From Dendrolimus kikuchii (taxonomy: Eukaryota > Arthropoda > Insecta > Lepidoptera > Lasiocampidae): a stretch of DNA of 64,000 nucleotides. The notes under the pieces are model-generated. The model worked only from the letters and a program-made list of their open reading frames with translations, was not told the origin of the DNA and made no database searches. Location: the NCBI GenBank assembly GCA_019925095.2, contig CM034391.1, positions 1,701,051 to 1,765,050 of the forward strand. The letters are read 5' to 3'. Below are positions 1-11,735 of the stretch, piece by piece. The stretch's first letter is position 1. Each line of letters begins with the position of its first letter. Both the position numbers and the translations under genes were made by a program.

Positions 1-259
1 GCCTATCGTAAGAGGCGACAAAACAACCCACAGCCAGGCGGTAAGGTATTTACTCGACTGGACGGCGACCACACCTGGTCTAGAGTATGCCGCCATAACA
101 ACCTTGTGTTGTTTTCCGGCATTAGTGACCAAGTTCCAATTTCCCTTGAGTGAGTAGTAGCGCATTTGTAGCACCTTTGGTGTTGCAAATGTCCATAGGC
201 GATGGTAACCGCTTTCCATCAAGTCGGCCGTCTGCCTGTTTACTGAACTCCTGCAATAA
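1..259 (+). repeat. Rep-A SINE-like retroposon, 5' end cut by window edge
   Basis: The GTAAGAGGCGAC box, the ACAACCCACAGCCAGG block, the GGCATTAGTGACCA block and the TGTCCATAGGCGATGGTAAC block follow in the same order as in the other Rep-A copies. It ends with CTCCTGCAATAATAAAAA, an A-rich tail. Short ORFs on either strand are incidental. Confidence 0.85.
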
Positions 260-440
260 TAAAAATTAATAATGTTTCTCGTTTTTCTAATAAAAAAACC
301 GTTTTGCGATTAACGTTAGTTACCTGAACTATGTGCCTATTTGAATATAAACCTTGATTTTGAACATGATCAAACAGAAATAATCTGAATGCTTTAAAAC
401 CAATCATTTCAGATTTTTATAGACAACTTAAAGCTTTTAA

Positions 441-802
441 GTTAGTTGACAGAGAGTTGGTCTGAAAGAGAGTGTCGGGGTGAAGGTAAGGAAAGAAATG
501 CTCCGGTGGTTCGGGCATGTGGAAAGAATGCATGATGAAAGAATGACTAAACAGATATACAATGCAAAAGTAGATGGATGCAGAAGTCGTGGAAGGCCAC
601 GACACACCTTCCGTGATCAAATTTATCGTGTACTAGCGGAGGGTGATGTCAGGAGCCTTAAGAACAGACGAGTGTGCATGACAAGAGTTATGAATGTCAA
701 AGAAGCAAGTGAGGTGTGTAAGAATGGGCCTAAATGGCGCTCTGCTGTTCGTGCCTACCCCGCAAGTGAACTGGCGTGAAGTTATGTATGTATGTATGTA
801 TG
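441..802 (+). mobile_element. L-A RTE-like LINE copy, 5'-truncated
   Basis: It encodes the end of a non-LTR reverse transcriptase protein: MLRWFGHVERMHDERM, then GCRSRGRPRHTF, then [17 protein letters not shown], ending ASELA with TGA at 777-779. A (TATG)n tail follows. The 13-bp direct repeat ttaaagcttttaa flanks it (428-440 and 803-815), the target-site duplication of target-primed insertion. The RT and endonuclease domains are missing, so it cannot move itself. Clade assignment (RTE-like) is inferred from GHVERM and the short-repeat tail. Confidence 0.9.
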
Positions 803-815
803 TTAAAGCTTTTAA

Positions 816-3343
816 AAAAACCCTTGGTGGCATTGACCATCGTGATCTGCACATATAAACCTGTATTATTCGCTCAAGTAATAAAAACATTACAAAATCT
901 GTCTATTTGTAAATTTTGAATTTACTTATGCGAACATTACTAAGTAAAACACGAATGCAGATGACAAATGAAGAAAATTCATGACGCAATATTAAAACAT
1001 GATTGCTTCAAGCTATCAACGTGAGGATATTAATCGTCTGGATGTTCCGTCGTCATACGAAAACAAAGGTATAACAATAAGCAAAGACCAGACGAAGCGA
1101 CCTTGAATGAGTCTGTTTATCTTGCGTCTTTTATATTATACTGAAGTATCATTAGAAGCCATAAGATTGTATCAGATATCTTCAAGTATTAAAATACAAA
1201 GGATTCTTCCGAAGTCACAACGCTAAGAGCTTCCAAAGAAACCTCGTAAACTTGTATAAAATAGTGACATTGAGGAAAATCCCTTAAAGACGCTCCTTGT
1301 AGGGCATTTACGTCATATGAGGAAGATGTTAAAAATTCAATGTTTCACGCCTATGATGACTGTTGTAAGTTAATTTATAAAACGTGTTCAAAGGCTATTG
1401 AAGTTCATGTTTAAAATATATTACGCTAAATCAGATTAGGTTGCAACTCCTTGTGTAATTATTGTTTAAATATAAATAGATAGGTAAGGATATTTCTTAA
1501 TGTAAAAGAAGTGAGGTAATTTAAATTCTAGCTTTAGAGAGTGTAGATGTTACATCAACGCCGTACTGTTAAGTCATTATTAGACGGTTCATTGCTTTCT
1601 TTTAATACGGATGAATCAACAACATAATCTTGAATCAGTCAATATCGTTGAATACCGTCGTGTACCTTCAGTTTTGGGCTTTTCAACCAAATTGATTCAA
1701 TTGGTTGATTCGTGTCGCAATATTACAACTCTTGTAGATATGTGCGATTGAGAAGAGGATAGTTTATCAACAGTTAACCTTTTAAAGGTGTTGCTGGTGG
1801 AATACAATATAGTCACATTTATACTTGATATATGGACTCATGGTGTATTCTGTACTGTAAGCCACTATCAATTGGTAGAGAAGGAACGTCTCATAGAACT
1901 GCATCATGCACTTAGGCTGCTAGTGTGATGTAATGGTTTCTAGCTTTGTTTTGGATGACGTCATCGTGAACTTCGCGTGTAGGTCAAAAGCATTTGCAGT
2001 TATACGCAGATTATTAGCAGTTGTGATTTGCGTGACCTTGGCTGTCTATAAAATCACGAAGTAGGTACGTATTTGAAGACGTCTATTTGCAAAGTAGTGT
2101 ATTCTAAGAACAATTCTAGAGACAACAAAAATCTTGATGTAAAAGTTGTAGAATGATTATATCTCATATGTCTAAACAATTATTTATAATTAATGATCGG
2201 CTAGAAGAGTAAGTTGAGAAATAACTTAAATTATCAGCTGAAAATATCTGACATTATTAATTGTAAAAATCAAATACATTATTAAAAATACGCCTTTTCA
2301 CACATATCATTCCTGAAATAAATTAGTCACATAGGGTGGTGCATGGTCATCTAAAGTCAGTTCTTACAAGATGTGTGAAGTTTTGATTAAAATACCCATA
2401 AGCAGTTATCGTCATCACTATTCATAACTAGGGCCGTTAGCCAATTATGACCATCTGGCAATATAAGAAGCCCGTTCGTTTTCTAATCATCTAGACTCTG
2501 TACAGTTCCTATATTATCACCAGTCGACTGCGTTCAATTCTTAGAATATATGGAATTGATTACACTCCACTGCACTCTTCCGTCATTAGAAAAACACATG
2601 TCATCTCACAGCGGCGAGTCATCATTTTAAATCCAATCACGTAATTATAAAAATATCCAACTTTCACGTTACTCGGACCGATGTGCTTGTGGAATAGTGA
2701 AAAGTTGCATGCAAATTGGCGAACTATTACAATGAATGAGCGTTACATGAGATTGTATTAACGATGGCATTTCGACAACTTTCTTTGAGGTATCTTATTT
2801 TTTTGTTTGAGTATCGAGATGACTTTTGGATATGCTCACACTCTCATAAAAGATTTCATGTTGAGAGACATATTGGATTGTTTTATAACTCGAAAGTTAT
2901 ACAATAGTAATTTTTATTTAGAAAGGAGAAATGATGACGTTTGTGCTGTAAAGAAGTCATATTGATCCCAAAGTCAGTCCGGTACATAGCTACATTATCA
3001 TTGATATTAGATACATTATGGGTTTATATTATAAAACTATAATCAAGTTCTACTTGAGTGGAAGGCACTGGATGGATATTTCAAGTTTTATCAACTTCAT
3101 TAGTAATCGGTTCTGTAAATATGTAATCTTCCTTGCCCTGCTATATTTGGTTTAATTTAAAATCTGAGGTCTATTGCTTCACCGGACTTTCATGAGTCGG
3201 TGCTTACAGTTTTACCGTGCCGCGATGTCATTCGTCGTTGTGTAAGCTGTAAGCGTCATCGATTATTGTATTTATTTATCCTAAAGATGTAAAGATTACA
3301 CGAATGCCGCAATACGAGAAAAAATCAATAAAGTTGTATTTAC
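816..3343. other. Unique-looking AT-rich DNA, no gene seen
   Basis: About 2.5 kb without any of the repeats shared by the rest of the window and without an ORF over 60 codons. It could be intergenic or intronic, for example the first intron side of the candidate exon just to the right, which reads leftwards. Confidence 0.5.
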
Positions 3344-3435
3344 CAACCGTGGATGGGCGTTACGCAAATCGCGTCAGCGCTATCAACCGCGCGACGGTCG
3401 GCCGGCCTCGCCGCGCCGGCATCTGTCACGGCCAT
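3344..3435 (-). CDS. Candidate first coding exon, product unknown
   Basis: On the minus strand an ATG (3435-3433, context CGCGATGG) opens 30 codons reading MAVTDAGAARPADRR, then AVDSADAICVTPIHG, and ends at a possible donor site, GGTTG|GTAAATA. The block is very GC- and CpG-rich against AT-rich flanks, which fits a promoter-proximal exon. I recognise no domain. No downstream partner exon was found between 816 and 3343. It may instead be a CpG-rich promoter segment that is open by chance. Confidence 0.3.
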
Positions 3436-3778
3436 CGCGATGCTTCCTGCTTCTATGCACTTTTGCGATAACGCATACTGCTAATGCAATATTGCGAATG
3501 TTACATCACTCGATACTTGCGAACATAAATTTCAATTATTTGAATATATTTCTCCCTTTTATTTCGGATTCTCTACACCTTCCTTCTGTCCTGGTTACGT
3601 GGCCTCTGATTTAAATCCAGTCCTTTTCAGATGATACGATGTTTGCTTTTCTATTGTCCAAAATATATTATATCTTCTTTTTACATACCTTCCGAAATTA
3701 CCAATAAGTTTACGCGACCTCTTATCAGAACTGGACATCAGTCGATCCGTCAAATTGGTGTTCTCTATTTCTCGAAAT

Positions 3779-4071
3779 GATTTATAGCTCAAGAACGACC
3801 ATACCGATTAGGCTGAAAATTGGCGGGGAGGTAGCTTAGAACCAGGAGATGGACATAGGATACTTTTTATCCCGTTAGAACTGGTAGGTGGCGCTGAGAT
3901 CGGGTTCTAGAATCCTCCTAATCATCTGGACCGATTTTGGTGATTTTGTTTTTGTGTTTGAGCGGGTTCCCGGATGGTTTAGATTCACAATTCGAACCGG
4001 TAAGTGGCGCTGGGATCGTGTCCTAGAATTTTATTTTTTCAGAGCAGGACAGCGTCCGCCGGGGCTGCTAG
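3779..4071 (+). mobile_element. Non-autonomous Helitron, 5'-truncated
   Basis: It matches the element at 22946-23397 from the segment TTTATAGCTCAAGAACG onward. It has two copies of the internal unit starting GGTAGGTGGCGCTGAG and GGTAAGTGGCGCTGGG (3883 and 3999, spacing 116 bp). The 3' end is the Helitron hairpin GCAGGACAGCGTCCGC followed by CTAG (4068-4071) and T. Confidence 0.8.
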
Positions 4072-4303
4072 TTATTTATAAGTGAGAATATAACATTCGC
4101 GTTATTGCATTTCTAGTTTTCAATGTGTATTGTTTTGATTGAGATAAGTGAGCTAATGCGCTTATGTTTGTGTGCGACATCACCTCGGTCTTGAGTTAAA
4201 TATAGTATTAATATTATATGTTAGATAGGCACTAAAATGGTGCATCTAAAAATTACGGTACAAGTTATGCCAATTGCTTAAGTTGGCAGAACTTTGTGAT
4301 GTA

Positions 4304-4585
4304 ATTTTTTTTTTATTGCAGGAGATCAGCAGACAGGCAGACGGCCCACTTGATGGAAAGCGGTTACCATCGCCTATGGACATTTGCAACACCAAAGGTG
4401 CTACAAATGCGCTGCTGCTCTCTTAAGGGAAACTGGAACCTGGTCACTAATGCCGGAACACAACTCAAGTTTGTTATGGCGACATACTTTAGACCAGGGG
4501 TGGTAGCCATCCAGTCGGTCGCCTCTTACGACAGGCCGCCCGGCCGCAGGCAATTGTATTCTTTCTCCGTTCCTGCACGGATAAA
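4304..4585 (-). repeat. Rep-A copy, near full length
   Basis: Reverse-strand copy. The plus-strand T-run at 4310-4316 followed by ATTGCAGGAG is its A-rich 3' tail, and CCTGCACGGATAAA at the right is the conserved 5' end. The 98-codon plus-strand ORF across it is antisense to the element and not a gene. Confidence 0.85.
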
Positions 4586-4833
4586 TTATAAAGTAATTGA
4601 AGTGAAACTTGTATATAGACTATGGCTGCGTGGGAGAGCGGCATAAATTTAGACTAGACATGGTGAGAGGCGGCATAATGTTAGAGTAGACTATCGACGT
4701 TTTTATTGGTTCCAGATCGAATTGAGTTTTTTGTTTGATAAAATAAAATATGTTTAAATAAAAAATGCATTCATTAAAATGTACCTAACCTAACCAAATC
4801 ATAATTTTCCAGTAAATCTGCGAAAAATCGTAT

Positions 4834-5011
4834 GTAGAAGTGAGACTTCAACAGACAAGTGGAAAAACGAATCGCAACAAAATTTTAACTCGAAGTTTTA
4901 CGGACAGATTGTTAAGGTACTTGTCCAATTTGAAAACCTGCCCGTAAAACTTCAAGTTAAAATTTTGTTGCGATTCCTTTTTCCACTTGTCCGTTGAAGT
5001 TTCACTTCTAC
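4834..5011. mobile_element. Foldback MITE with 70-bp arms
   Basis: The left arm (4834-4907, starting TAGAAGTGAGACTTCAAC) is the reverse complement, with few mismatches, of the right arm (4942-5011, ending TTTCACTTCTA). The spacer is about 34 bp. RNA from it would form a hairpin of roughly 70 bp. The flanking GCGAAAAATCG and CGATTTTTTTT may be outer terminal repeats. Superfamily not assigned. Confidence 0.75.
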
Positions 5012-5460
5012 TATGTGTCCCAGCGCACATTTCGATTTTTTTTAATCAGTTATATATTAGTGTATTTGTTAAACACTAACATTAAATCTACCGTATTACA
5101 AATCTGCGGCTGATCGTAGTAACACTCGGACCAGTATATACATTTATGCGCCGTTCCGTCTTTATTCTACGCGAATTTTTAAGTGCATTAATTCAAATAG
5201 CCGACACTTAATTCCACGCATAATTTTTAAAATCCTAGTCTCTAATAATCATGATAGTAATTAAAACATGTGTTTGTATGTAATTCTGTAATAATCGTAT
5301 TATTTGAATTACAAATAACTTTAATTAGTTAAGTATTTTAACGTGTATTCTACGAAATATTTATGTAGGTAGTACGAAGAACAATTCTTTAAAGACAGTT
5401 TAATAAAAGTTATACAACAGGTATTAAGTTTCTATAACATTAACAACAAGTCTGTTGTAA

Positions 5461-5568
5461 TCTATATATATATAAAAGAAAGTCGTGGTAGTTACACTAT
5501 TTATAACTCAAGAACGGCTGTACCGATTTGGCTGAAAATTGGTGGGGAGGTAGCTTTTGTTCGTGCAG
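5461..5568 (+). mobile_element. Helitron 5' half, interrupted
   Basis: A|TCTATATATATATAAAAG is an intact Helitron 5' terminus (TC at 5461, A at 5460), followed by TTTATAACTCAAGAACGG as in the 22946 copy. The match stops at GGTAGCTTTT, where Rep-A sequence begins. The 3' half is not found on the other side. Confidence 0.8.
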
Positions 5569-5672
5569 GAACGGAGAAAGAATACAATTTCCTGCGGCCG
5601 GGCGGCCTGTCGTAAGAGGCGACTAAGCAACCCATAGCCAGGTGGTAGGGCATTTGCCCGACTGGATGGCTA
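5569..5672 (+). repeat. Rep-A 5' half
   Basis: It runs from CGTGCAGGAACGGAGAAAG to CCGACTGGATGGC and then stops matching. It joins the Helitron fragment directly at its left. Both halves are truncated at or near the junction, so a simple insertion does not explain it. Confidence 0.8.
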
Positions 5673-5789
5673 TAAATTAACTATAACTTAACTAAACTAT
5701 AATTAATTAAAGTATGTATATTGAAATTGTACAGTTCTATCTTTTTTCTGCTTCACCTACATCGCCAGATTAGTTAAGAATTTCTTTTA

Positions 5790-5936
5790 AGCTAGGTTGC
5801 CTGGAAGAGATCGCTTTTAGCGATAAGGCCGCCTGTTGTTTTGCCAAGAAGTATTGTAATTATACATTTTGTTTTTGTATTTGTTTATTTTGGTGAGCAA
5901 TAAAGTGTTATCTATCTATCTAATTAAAATAAATTC
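5790..5936 (+). mobile_element. LINE 3' UTR remnant (L-D type)
   Basis: The segment GGTTGCCTGGAAGAGATCGC, TTTTAGCGATAAGGCCGCC and the terminal AATAAAGTGTT with (ATCT)n tail repeats at 18854-18985. There it directly follows the L-D reading frame, which identifies it as that LINE's 3' UTR. Confidence 0.75.
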
Positions 5937-5957
5937 CAAAAGTCATATAGCACTTGT

Positions 5958-6280
5958 GTCATGTCTACTAAGATCGCATTGTGCTTTTTGATGGATTTTG
6001 GAAGCGTTGTATGATTTCTGTATTACTTGGTTTGGTACAGCCCCACAACTGTACACCATAGGTCCAGAGAAATGATCCATTTTCGTGGGATTCACGAATA
6101 TGGCCAAAAAGTTGGTGCTGCGGACGGGTGTTTTTGCTACCGCCGTTACAATTCGCTAACAAACACGCCTTCGTCACAGCAACGCTAACGAAGTTTCCTA
6201 AGGTCCGAGGAATTGTTTGATTTGGTTTCCAACGCCTGACTTCTACAACGGCATAGCTCGCCAACGACGGGATGTTCACC
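5958..6280 (-). mobile_element. Jockey-like LINE reverse transcriptase fragment
   Basis: The minus-strand reading LWTYGVQLWGCTKPSN and EIIQRFQN matches the thumb region of jockey-clade reverse transcriptases (family pattern W-TYG-QLWGCA-SN--IQRFQ-K). The frame is lost just after QRFQN, and the upstream half (TKACLLANCNGG) is not recognisable RT. Degenerate and inactive. Confidence 0.65.
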
Positions 6281-7170
6281 TTAATTTCCTAGAGCCCCCA
6301 AGCTCAACTACGCAACGGTCCTCTAGAACATTTATTCCGCGTACAACTATGAACTTCCCACCACGCTTTTCCCCTTGCATTATGATATGGGGTTTTTAAT
6401 AATGGCATTATAAAATTTTTTAGAGGTCGGCAACGCGTTGGCGATGCCCTTGATGTTGCAAACGTCTATGGGCGATGTCTTTTGGCGTTTCCCGCCCTCT
6501 CTTCTTCCCGCGCCCGCGCTGAGTTTACTTCCCGCTGCTCACTCCCGCAAGTTAAAAGAATATTATAAATAATAACTAAAAGTGCCTTTCCGTGCTCCAA
6601 ACAGTGTGTTTGTCATTGTATGTGGCTATCTATCATCTAGTAAGAAAAAAAGAACACGGGCCGGCCCAAGAAGCCAAGAAGTCAAGAAGATCGCAGCAAC
6701 ATAAACCAAGTAAGGCAAACACGCTTTTCCCAAACCAGTACCTACAGTCCACCCCGTTTTTTATACCACCATCAGTATACACCATCAATAACAAAAAAAC
6801 TGCAATAAACTTCTAAGCTTGTTTGGAGCTAATATAAGTTTACAAGTAATGATTGAAAATATTAAAAGCCCAGAATAGCAATCACTTAAGCAAGTTTGAA
6901 CCATATTGCCAGTTTTTAACTGTGGCCTCTAAAATGATGCCTACAAAAAGTTCTTAAATACAAAGCATCATTGAACTCATGGTCATACACAATTTGCCTA
7001 GAGATCAGTGCGTTTTGATAAGATTACTAGCATTCAGATAGAACCTCATCTGGGCACTTGGACGAAATTGTTTCTAGCGTTTTAACTGTACGAATCGTAA
7101 TAATGACGTGGATTGACTAATGTTTGGTAATTTGGGAAGATGACGTATGTTGCAATGAATTCTAGAATTA
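6281..7170. other. Unassigned spacer with a LINE-tail-like block
   Basis: The segment 6425-6480 (GGCAACGCGTTGGCGATG, GTCTATGGGCGATG) resembles 3' UTR text common in lepidopteran LINEs. The rest, including a 74-codon plus-strand ORF at 6592-6816, has no recognisable content. Confidence 0.4.
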
Positions 7171-7691
7171 TCTAATATATAAAATTCTCGTGTCACAGTG
7201 TTAGTTACCATACTCCTCCGAAACGGCTTGACCGATTTTTATGAAATTTTATATGCATATTCAGTAGGTCTGAGAATCGGCTACTATCTATTTTTCATAC
7301 CCCTAAGTGATAAGGGTTGTCCACCCCTAATTTTTTTTTAATTTAATTTTTTTAGGATACAGCATTAAAAAATACATACAACCCTAAATTTTTACCCCGC
7401 TACGATCAACCCCTGTTTTTATTTGTTAATTATAAACTTACATTTTTTGGCAAGATTTTTAATCTTATTTTGTCGTGACTTTAGATTTACAATTAGAACC
7501 GGTAGGTGGCGCTAAGATCGGGTTCTGGAATCCTCCTAATCTCCTGGAGCGATTTTGGTGATTTTGTTTTTGTGTGTTTGAGTGGGTACCCGGTTGGTTT
7601 AGATTCGCAATTAGAACCGGTACGTGGCTCTGGGATCGGGTTCTAGAATTTTATTTTTTAAAGGCAGGACAACGTCTGCCGGGGCCGCTAG
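7171..7691 (+). mobile_element. Complete non-autonomous Helitron, 521 bp
   Basis: A|TCTAATATATAAAATTCTCG at the 5' end, GGCAGGACAACGTCTGCC hairpin and GGGGCCGCTAG|T at the 3' end. Two internal units start at 7501 and 7619 (118 bp apart). No Rep or helicase coding, so it depends on an autonomous Helitron elsewhere. Confidence 0.9.
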
Positions 7692-7769
7692 TTTTTATAT
7701 AAAATCGGGCACTAGTGTCATACTTTCAGTTCTTTTTAAAGTATCATAATAAAAATAATTTTGATAAAA

Positions 7770-8310
7770 CCCGCAGGGGGGCTTTGTGGCGACACGGAGT
7801 GTAGATCGATAGAGCTAAGACTCAAGCTCCAGGGGTGGAAGTGATAAATAGCATAATGTAAGAAGTTGCTTCGGTAAACCTGCAGCTCACCTCTCGACAC
7901 CCCTTAGCCACTGACAATCATGTTGCCTCTATCTTCTATGGCATTTTTTGGGGCCCATCCAGGGAGTGGCGAGTCATCGTTTGCCCATTTTCCATGTTCC
8001 CCGAACATTGCGACGGGCAGACGCCATAGTCCCCATATTCCCAGACCCCTAGGACCACTAGCAGTTCACCTCAATAGCCCGGTACTTGTTGTTCCAATTT
8101 CCCACAATAGTCCTGCACTGGCCGGGGCTTGTCCTTGGGTGCATTATTATATGGTGTAGACAGGGACAATCGCGGGTCATTGTCACGCCATTCTTATATT
8201 AAATTTGTCAAGGGCCCTCTACGTGTTGGCCTTCCCATGGCCCCACGCAAATCTTCCAAAGGTCCGGGCTATTTTTATGGCCCGTGGTCTTCGAAGACAT
8301 ACAATATATT
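7770..8310. other. GC-rich unassigned block, probably an old mobile element
   Basis: Base composition jumps relative to its neighbours. Both strands are partly open (79 codons at 7920-8159 with GAHPGSGESSFAHFPCSPN), but no domain is evident. The reverse strand has LINE-like texture (CACAAAGCCCCCCTGCGGG). No second copy was noticed in this window. Confidence 0.35.
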
Positions 8311-8938
8311 TTAATAACTCCAAAAAATAATAAATACGCTATTTGACTTGTTTAAGTTATGACGTCATAACTTTCTATTCTCGAACAAATCTAGATGGCT
8401 TCTACGTTTTGTGACATGGTTAAAGGTGAGTCAGTTGACTTAAATATCAACTGCCTTATTGAAGCAAATATGGATTTGATATCCTTCTATAAGGTTTTAA
8501 ACAGACCGCCCGCTTTACATCGGTCAAACTAGATGGCGCTAAATACATAATAAATCTACACTTATTTTTAATATTTGTAATATAATAAATCTGTAGAGGG
8601 GTTGAATTTGTGAAATGAAATTATATAATAATGTGGAGGCATGTGGAGGATAATATAATTTTAACAAGCGTATTCAGAAAATACAATTTTTAGTATTTTC
8701 ACACGAATTTCATGATTTTTCGACCCCTCCACCATCCTTGCCACAGCTGGTCACATTAGTGAGATGCTTCCCTTCCCTAGTGTGATATCACAGTCATATT
8801 TTGCAATTTTGCTCCAAGAAATTATGAAATTAAAACAGCAGTTCCCTAATAAATATTATACATTTTATTTAATAAAATGCAAGAACTTAAATTATTTGTA
8901 TTGTATTCTACTCATAGTCCCTCAAGACTATAAGTAGA

Positions 8939-9269
8939 ATATACTGATTCGTTGGCCGAGGTAAGCACCAGCCCTCTAATCACCTGAAGAGTCAATAAGT
9001 CGTTTCGATAAATTTTGGTAGAGGCTCATGGCCTCAGGATCCCATGGTCCAAGCGTCTCGACAGAAAATGGCACAAACATATAACTCTTACTGAGGGTTG
9101 CATATTTGCGCCGCTTGAGTGATTCGGCTGTTTCCGCCGCTGAACCGGCTGATCTAGACGTGTTTAGTAAATGGGATGCGGCCAACGTGCCTGCGCAAGT
9201 CGCATCCCACACCAAAGGCTTGCCACGCGCCAAGCGGGTGGTAAGCGCCCCCCGTAAGACATCATTCAA
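8939..9269 (-). mobile_element. L-C LINE C-terminal fragment
   Basis: Minus-strand protein includes LVWDATCAGTLAASHL, SAGSAAETAESLKRRKY, FVPFSVETLGPWDPEA and LSKRLIDSSGD. After an in-frame stop it continues RAGAYLGQRISIF. This is a domain that follows RT in some arthropod and other invertebrate LINEs. The plus-strand fragment at 58070-58190 carries the next part of the same domain. Pseudogene. Confidence 0.7.
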
Positions 9270-9669
9270 GGCAGCGTGGCGTGATATTTATTTTTTATTA
9301 TTTATTTTTCCATTTAAATTAAATTTTCTTTAATACATCAAAATTCTTCTTAGCATATTGGATTGTGAAATGTGACGTCACGTAATTTAAGACCCCTCCC
9401 ATCCCTTTTCACTATTCGTCGACACGACATTGATGATGGGTAGCACATTTTTATAATAAAATAAAGACAGCAATTTTTCGTGATATTATTATAATATTTA
9501 TATTAATTATTTATTAGTCATATTTTTTCTTAAAATTCGCATTTATGGTAATGAATCGTGTTCTTAACAAGGTCATCCGGAAGGCAGTTTACTTAATTGC
9601 GTGAAGTCTTATATATGCCTTCTCAAAAGTCGCATTTTAATTACAATAAAATAAATGTATATACTTAAA

Positions 9670-9870
9670 TTAGCGGTCCCGGCAGACGACGTCCTGCCTT
9701 GAAAAAAAATTTAGAAACCGATTGCAATGCCACCTACCGGGTCCAATTGTGAATCTAAACCATCCTCGAATCCACTTGAACACACACAAAAAAAAAATCA
9801 TTCAAATCGGTCCAGCCGTTTAGGAGTTCACTGTCAACACACGTACAGAAAAATTATATATATATAAAGA
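9670..9870 (-). mobile_element. Non-autonomous Helitron, 201 bp
   Basis: Read on the minus strand it starts A|TCTTTATATATATATAA (TC at 9870-9869). It carries one CCCGGTAGGTGGCATTGC unit and ends with hairpin GGCAGGACGTCGTCTGCC and CTAA, a point change from CTAG. Confidence 0.8.
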
Positions 9871-10155
9871 TTAAATATCTCCTAAAGAAGATGGTTGAAG
9901 TACCTAGTTTAGATATTGTTTATTGTTTTTTAATAAGGCTTACACGTTTCACTTTTATATATTTTAGTTTGGATGAAGCAACCAAAGGGATTCATGTAAA
10001 CATAAAATTGATGCCATCTGGATGAACCGTGTAATTTCGACTCGCAAATGTAATATAAAACTGTAAAAATTCCATGTATAGATTGCCATATAAACCAGAA
10101 ATCAGTTATTGTACGGCTGACCTATCTAGTCTACATCATTTCACTACAGATAAAC

Positions 10156-10503
10156 CAGAGGTTCCCAACCTTTTATGGACTACCGCCACTTTTACAAAAA
10201 AAAAATTCAACGCCCTCTTTTAGATAATATATAATGTATATAATATTAAGCATCAAAATATTGGGTAAATTTTACGCCATTATAATTGGATAAACTACGG
10301 CTAGATAAAATGGTTTTTTTTTTTACATGGAAATGGAGGTGTTTTCAAAGTATTTATTTTATTGAATTTCTAATGAGGTAGGTACGCCGCGACGGTGCTC
10401 TTAACTTTCATAACAAACCCCTCCCCGCCCGTCCGCTATCGCCCCCTCGAAAAGCTCCAGCGCCCATTAGGGTGGGCGGTACCGCCGCCGTTGGGAACCT
10501 ATG
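10156..10503. mobile_element. hAT-type MITE
   Basis: Terminal inverted repeats CAGAGGTTCCCAAC (left) and GTTGGGAACCTATG (right) differ at one position and match the CAG-GGTTCCCAA ends of hAT elements. The flanking 8-mers agataaac and gtttaaac match at 5 of 8 positions, so the target duplication has decayed or was imperfect. No transposase coding. Confidence 0.65.
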
Positions 10504-11156
10504 GTTTAAACTATAATAATTACAAAATTTAATGTTACGTCGTAACCGATAGTTGCATGTTATTACATAGCTAATTCACAATGAATGATTCTCAGGCGCA
10601 TGCGCGAAGGTCAATGATTTGGCTGGTGCGAATTGTACTACACATTCTGCTATTGAACACAAGGCCACCACGCCATATCGCCTGTTTCTTTCACAATAAC
10701 AAAAGTGCAAGATCAAACATTATTTTTGTGAATTAGCAACGAGTTGGAGCGATTCAAGGTTGTTTACGAATTTACTATTATTATGATGAGATGAAGTTTA
10801 ATGGCGTCTTCACACTTGCACCATGTCGTCAATCTGAACATCGCCGCGTAGGGACAAAGGCGTTTTCATGCATGGTGCAAATAGTATTCTTTTTTCATGT
10901 GGCAAGCTCAGAATGAATACATACATTAGATGTAAGCAGGCCTATTATTGTCTGGCACTTCTTTTTAGGGGGCACGCTAAATCTCGAAAGTTGTAAGTCT
11001 ATAGTTTTTTGTTTGTAGCTCCACTCCAAAAATAACCATTTATTCACCGCTTCCAAAGCCTATTCATAGTACGTACGAGGTTCAGTTATTGCTCGTCCAA
11101 ACATTTGAACCACATTTTCAATTTTCTAAATAGCACTCATTAGGCTTATATCACGA

Positions 11157-11318
11157 CTAGCTTCTACCCGCGATTTCGTCCGCGTGAAATAGTTAAAAAA
11201 AAGTAAGTTAAAACCCCCCAATTTTGAAACATTCTTCATTGGTGCTCCGCTCCTATTGGTCTTAGCGTGATGATATATAGTCTTCCTCGATAAATAGGTT
11301 ATCTAACACTGAACCACT
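11157..11318 (-). mobile_element. Helitron 3' fragment
   Basis: On the minus strand the 3' end CGCGGACGAAATCGCG hairpin, GGTAGAAG, CTAG (11160-11157), T is intact. The internal text CGCTAAGACCAATAGGAGCG is shared with the plus-strand element at 57704-57920. The 5' end is missing. Confidence 0.8.
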
Positions 11319-11368
11319 GAGCCCATGACTCCTGAAGCACGACCAGGAACGTGACAAAGGTGAACAAC

Positions 11369-11508
11369 TTTATTTTTTTATTGCTGGAGTTCAGCAGACA
11401 GGCAGACGGCCCACTTGATGGAAAGCGGTTACCATCGCCTATGGACATTTGCAACACCAAATGTGCTACAAATGCGCTGCTGCTCTCTTAAGGGAGACTA
11501 GAATCTGG
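11369..11508 (-). repeat. Rep-A 3' portion
   Basis: Covers the tail through the CTCTTAAGGGAGACT block and stops. The missing 5' part marks truncation or later deletion. Confidence 0.85.
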
Positions 11509-11559
11509 AAAAAACCTGGATAAAACTAGCCGTCTCTTTATATTCTTGAATTTGGGTTA

Positions 11560-11735
11560 TTATTGTTGGAGCAGCAGACAGATTAACGGCCCACCTGATT
11601 GTAACTGGATACCGTCGCTTATAGACGTTTGCATAAAGACGCTACCAATGTGCCGTTTCACGTTGAAACACAATTCAAGGTTGTTATGCCAGCATACTCC
11701 AGGACTGGGGTGTTAGTCATCCAGATGGATGTTCG
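11560..11735 (-). repeat. Diverged Rep-A relative
   Basis: Order of blocks is as in Rep-A (GGAGCAGCAGACAG, ACGGCCCACCTGAT, ACACAATTCAAGGTTGTTATG), but with many substitutions and deletions. It is older than the other copies. Confidence 0.65.

Noticed and set aside
5461..5672. Rep-A inserted into a Helitron
   Set aside because: Neither a TSD nor the other half of the Helitron is present and Rep-A is itself truncated, so this looks like a rearrangement junction rather than a clean insertion.
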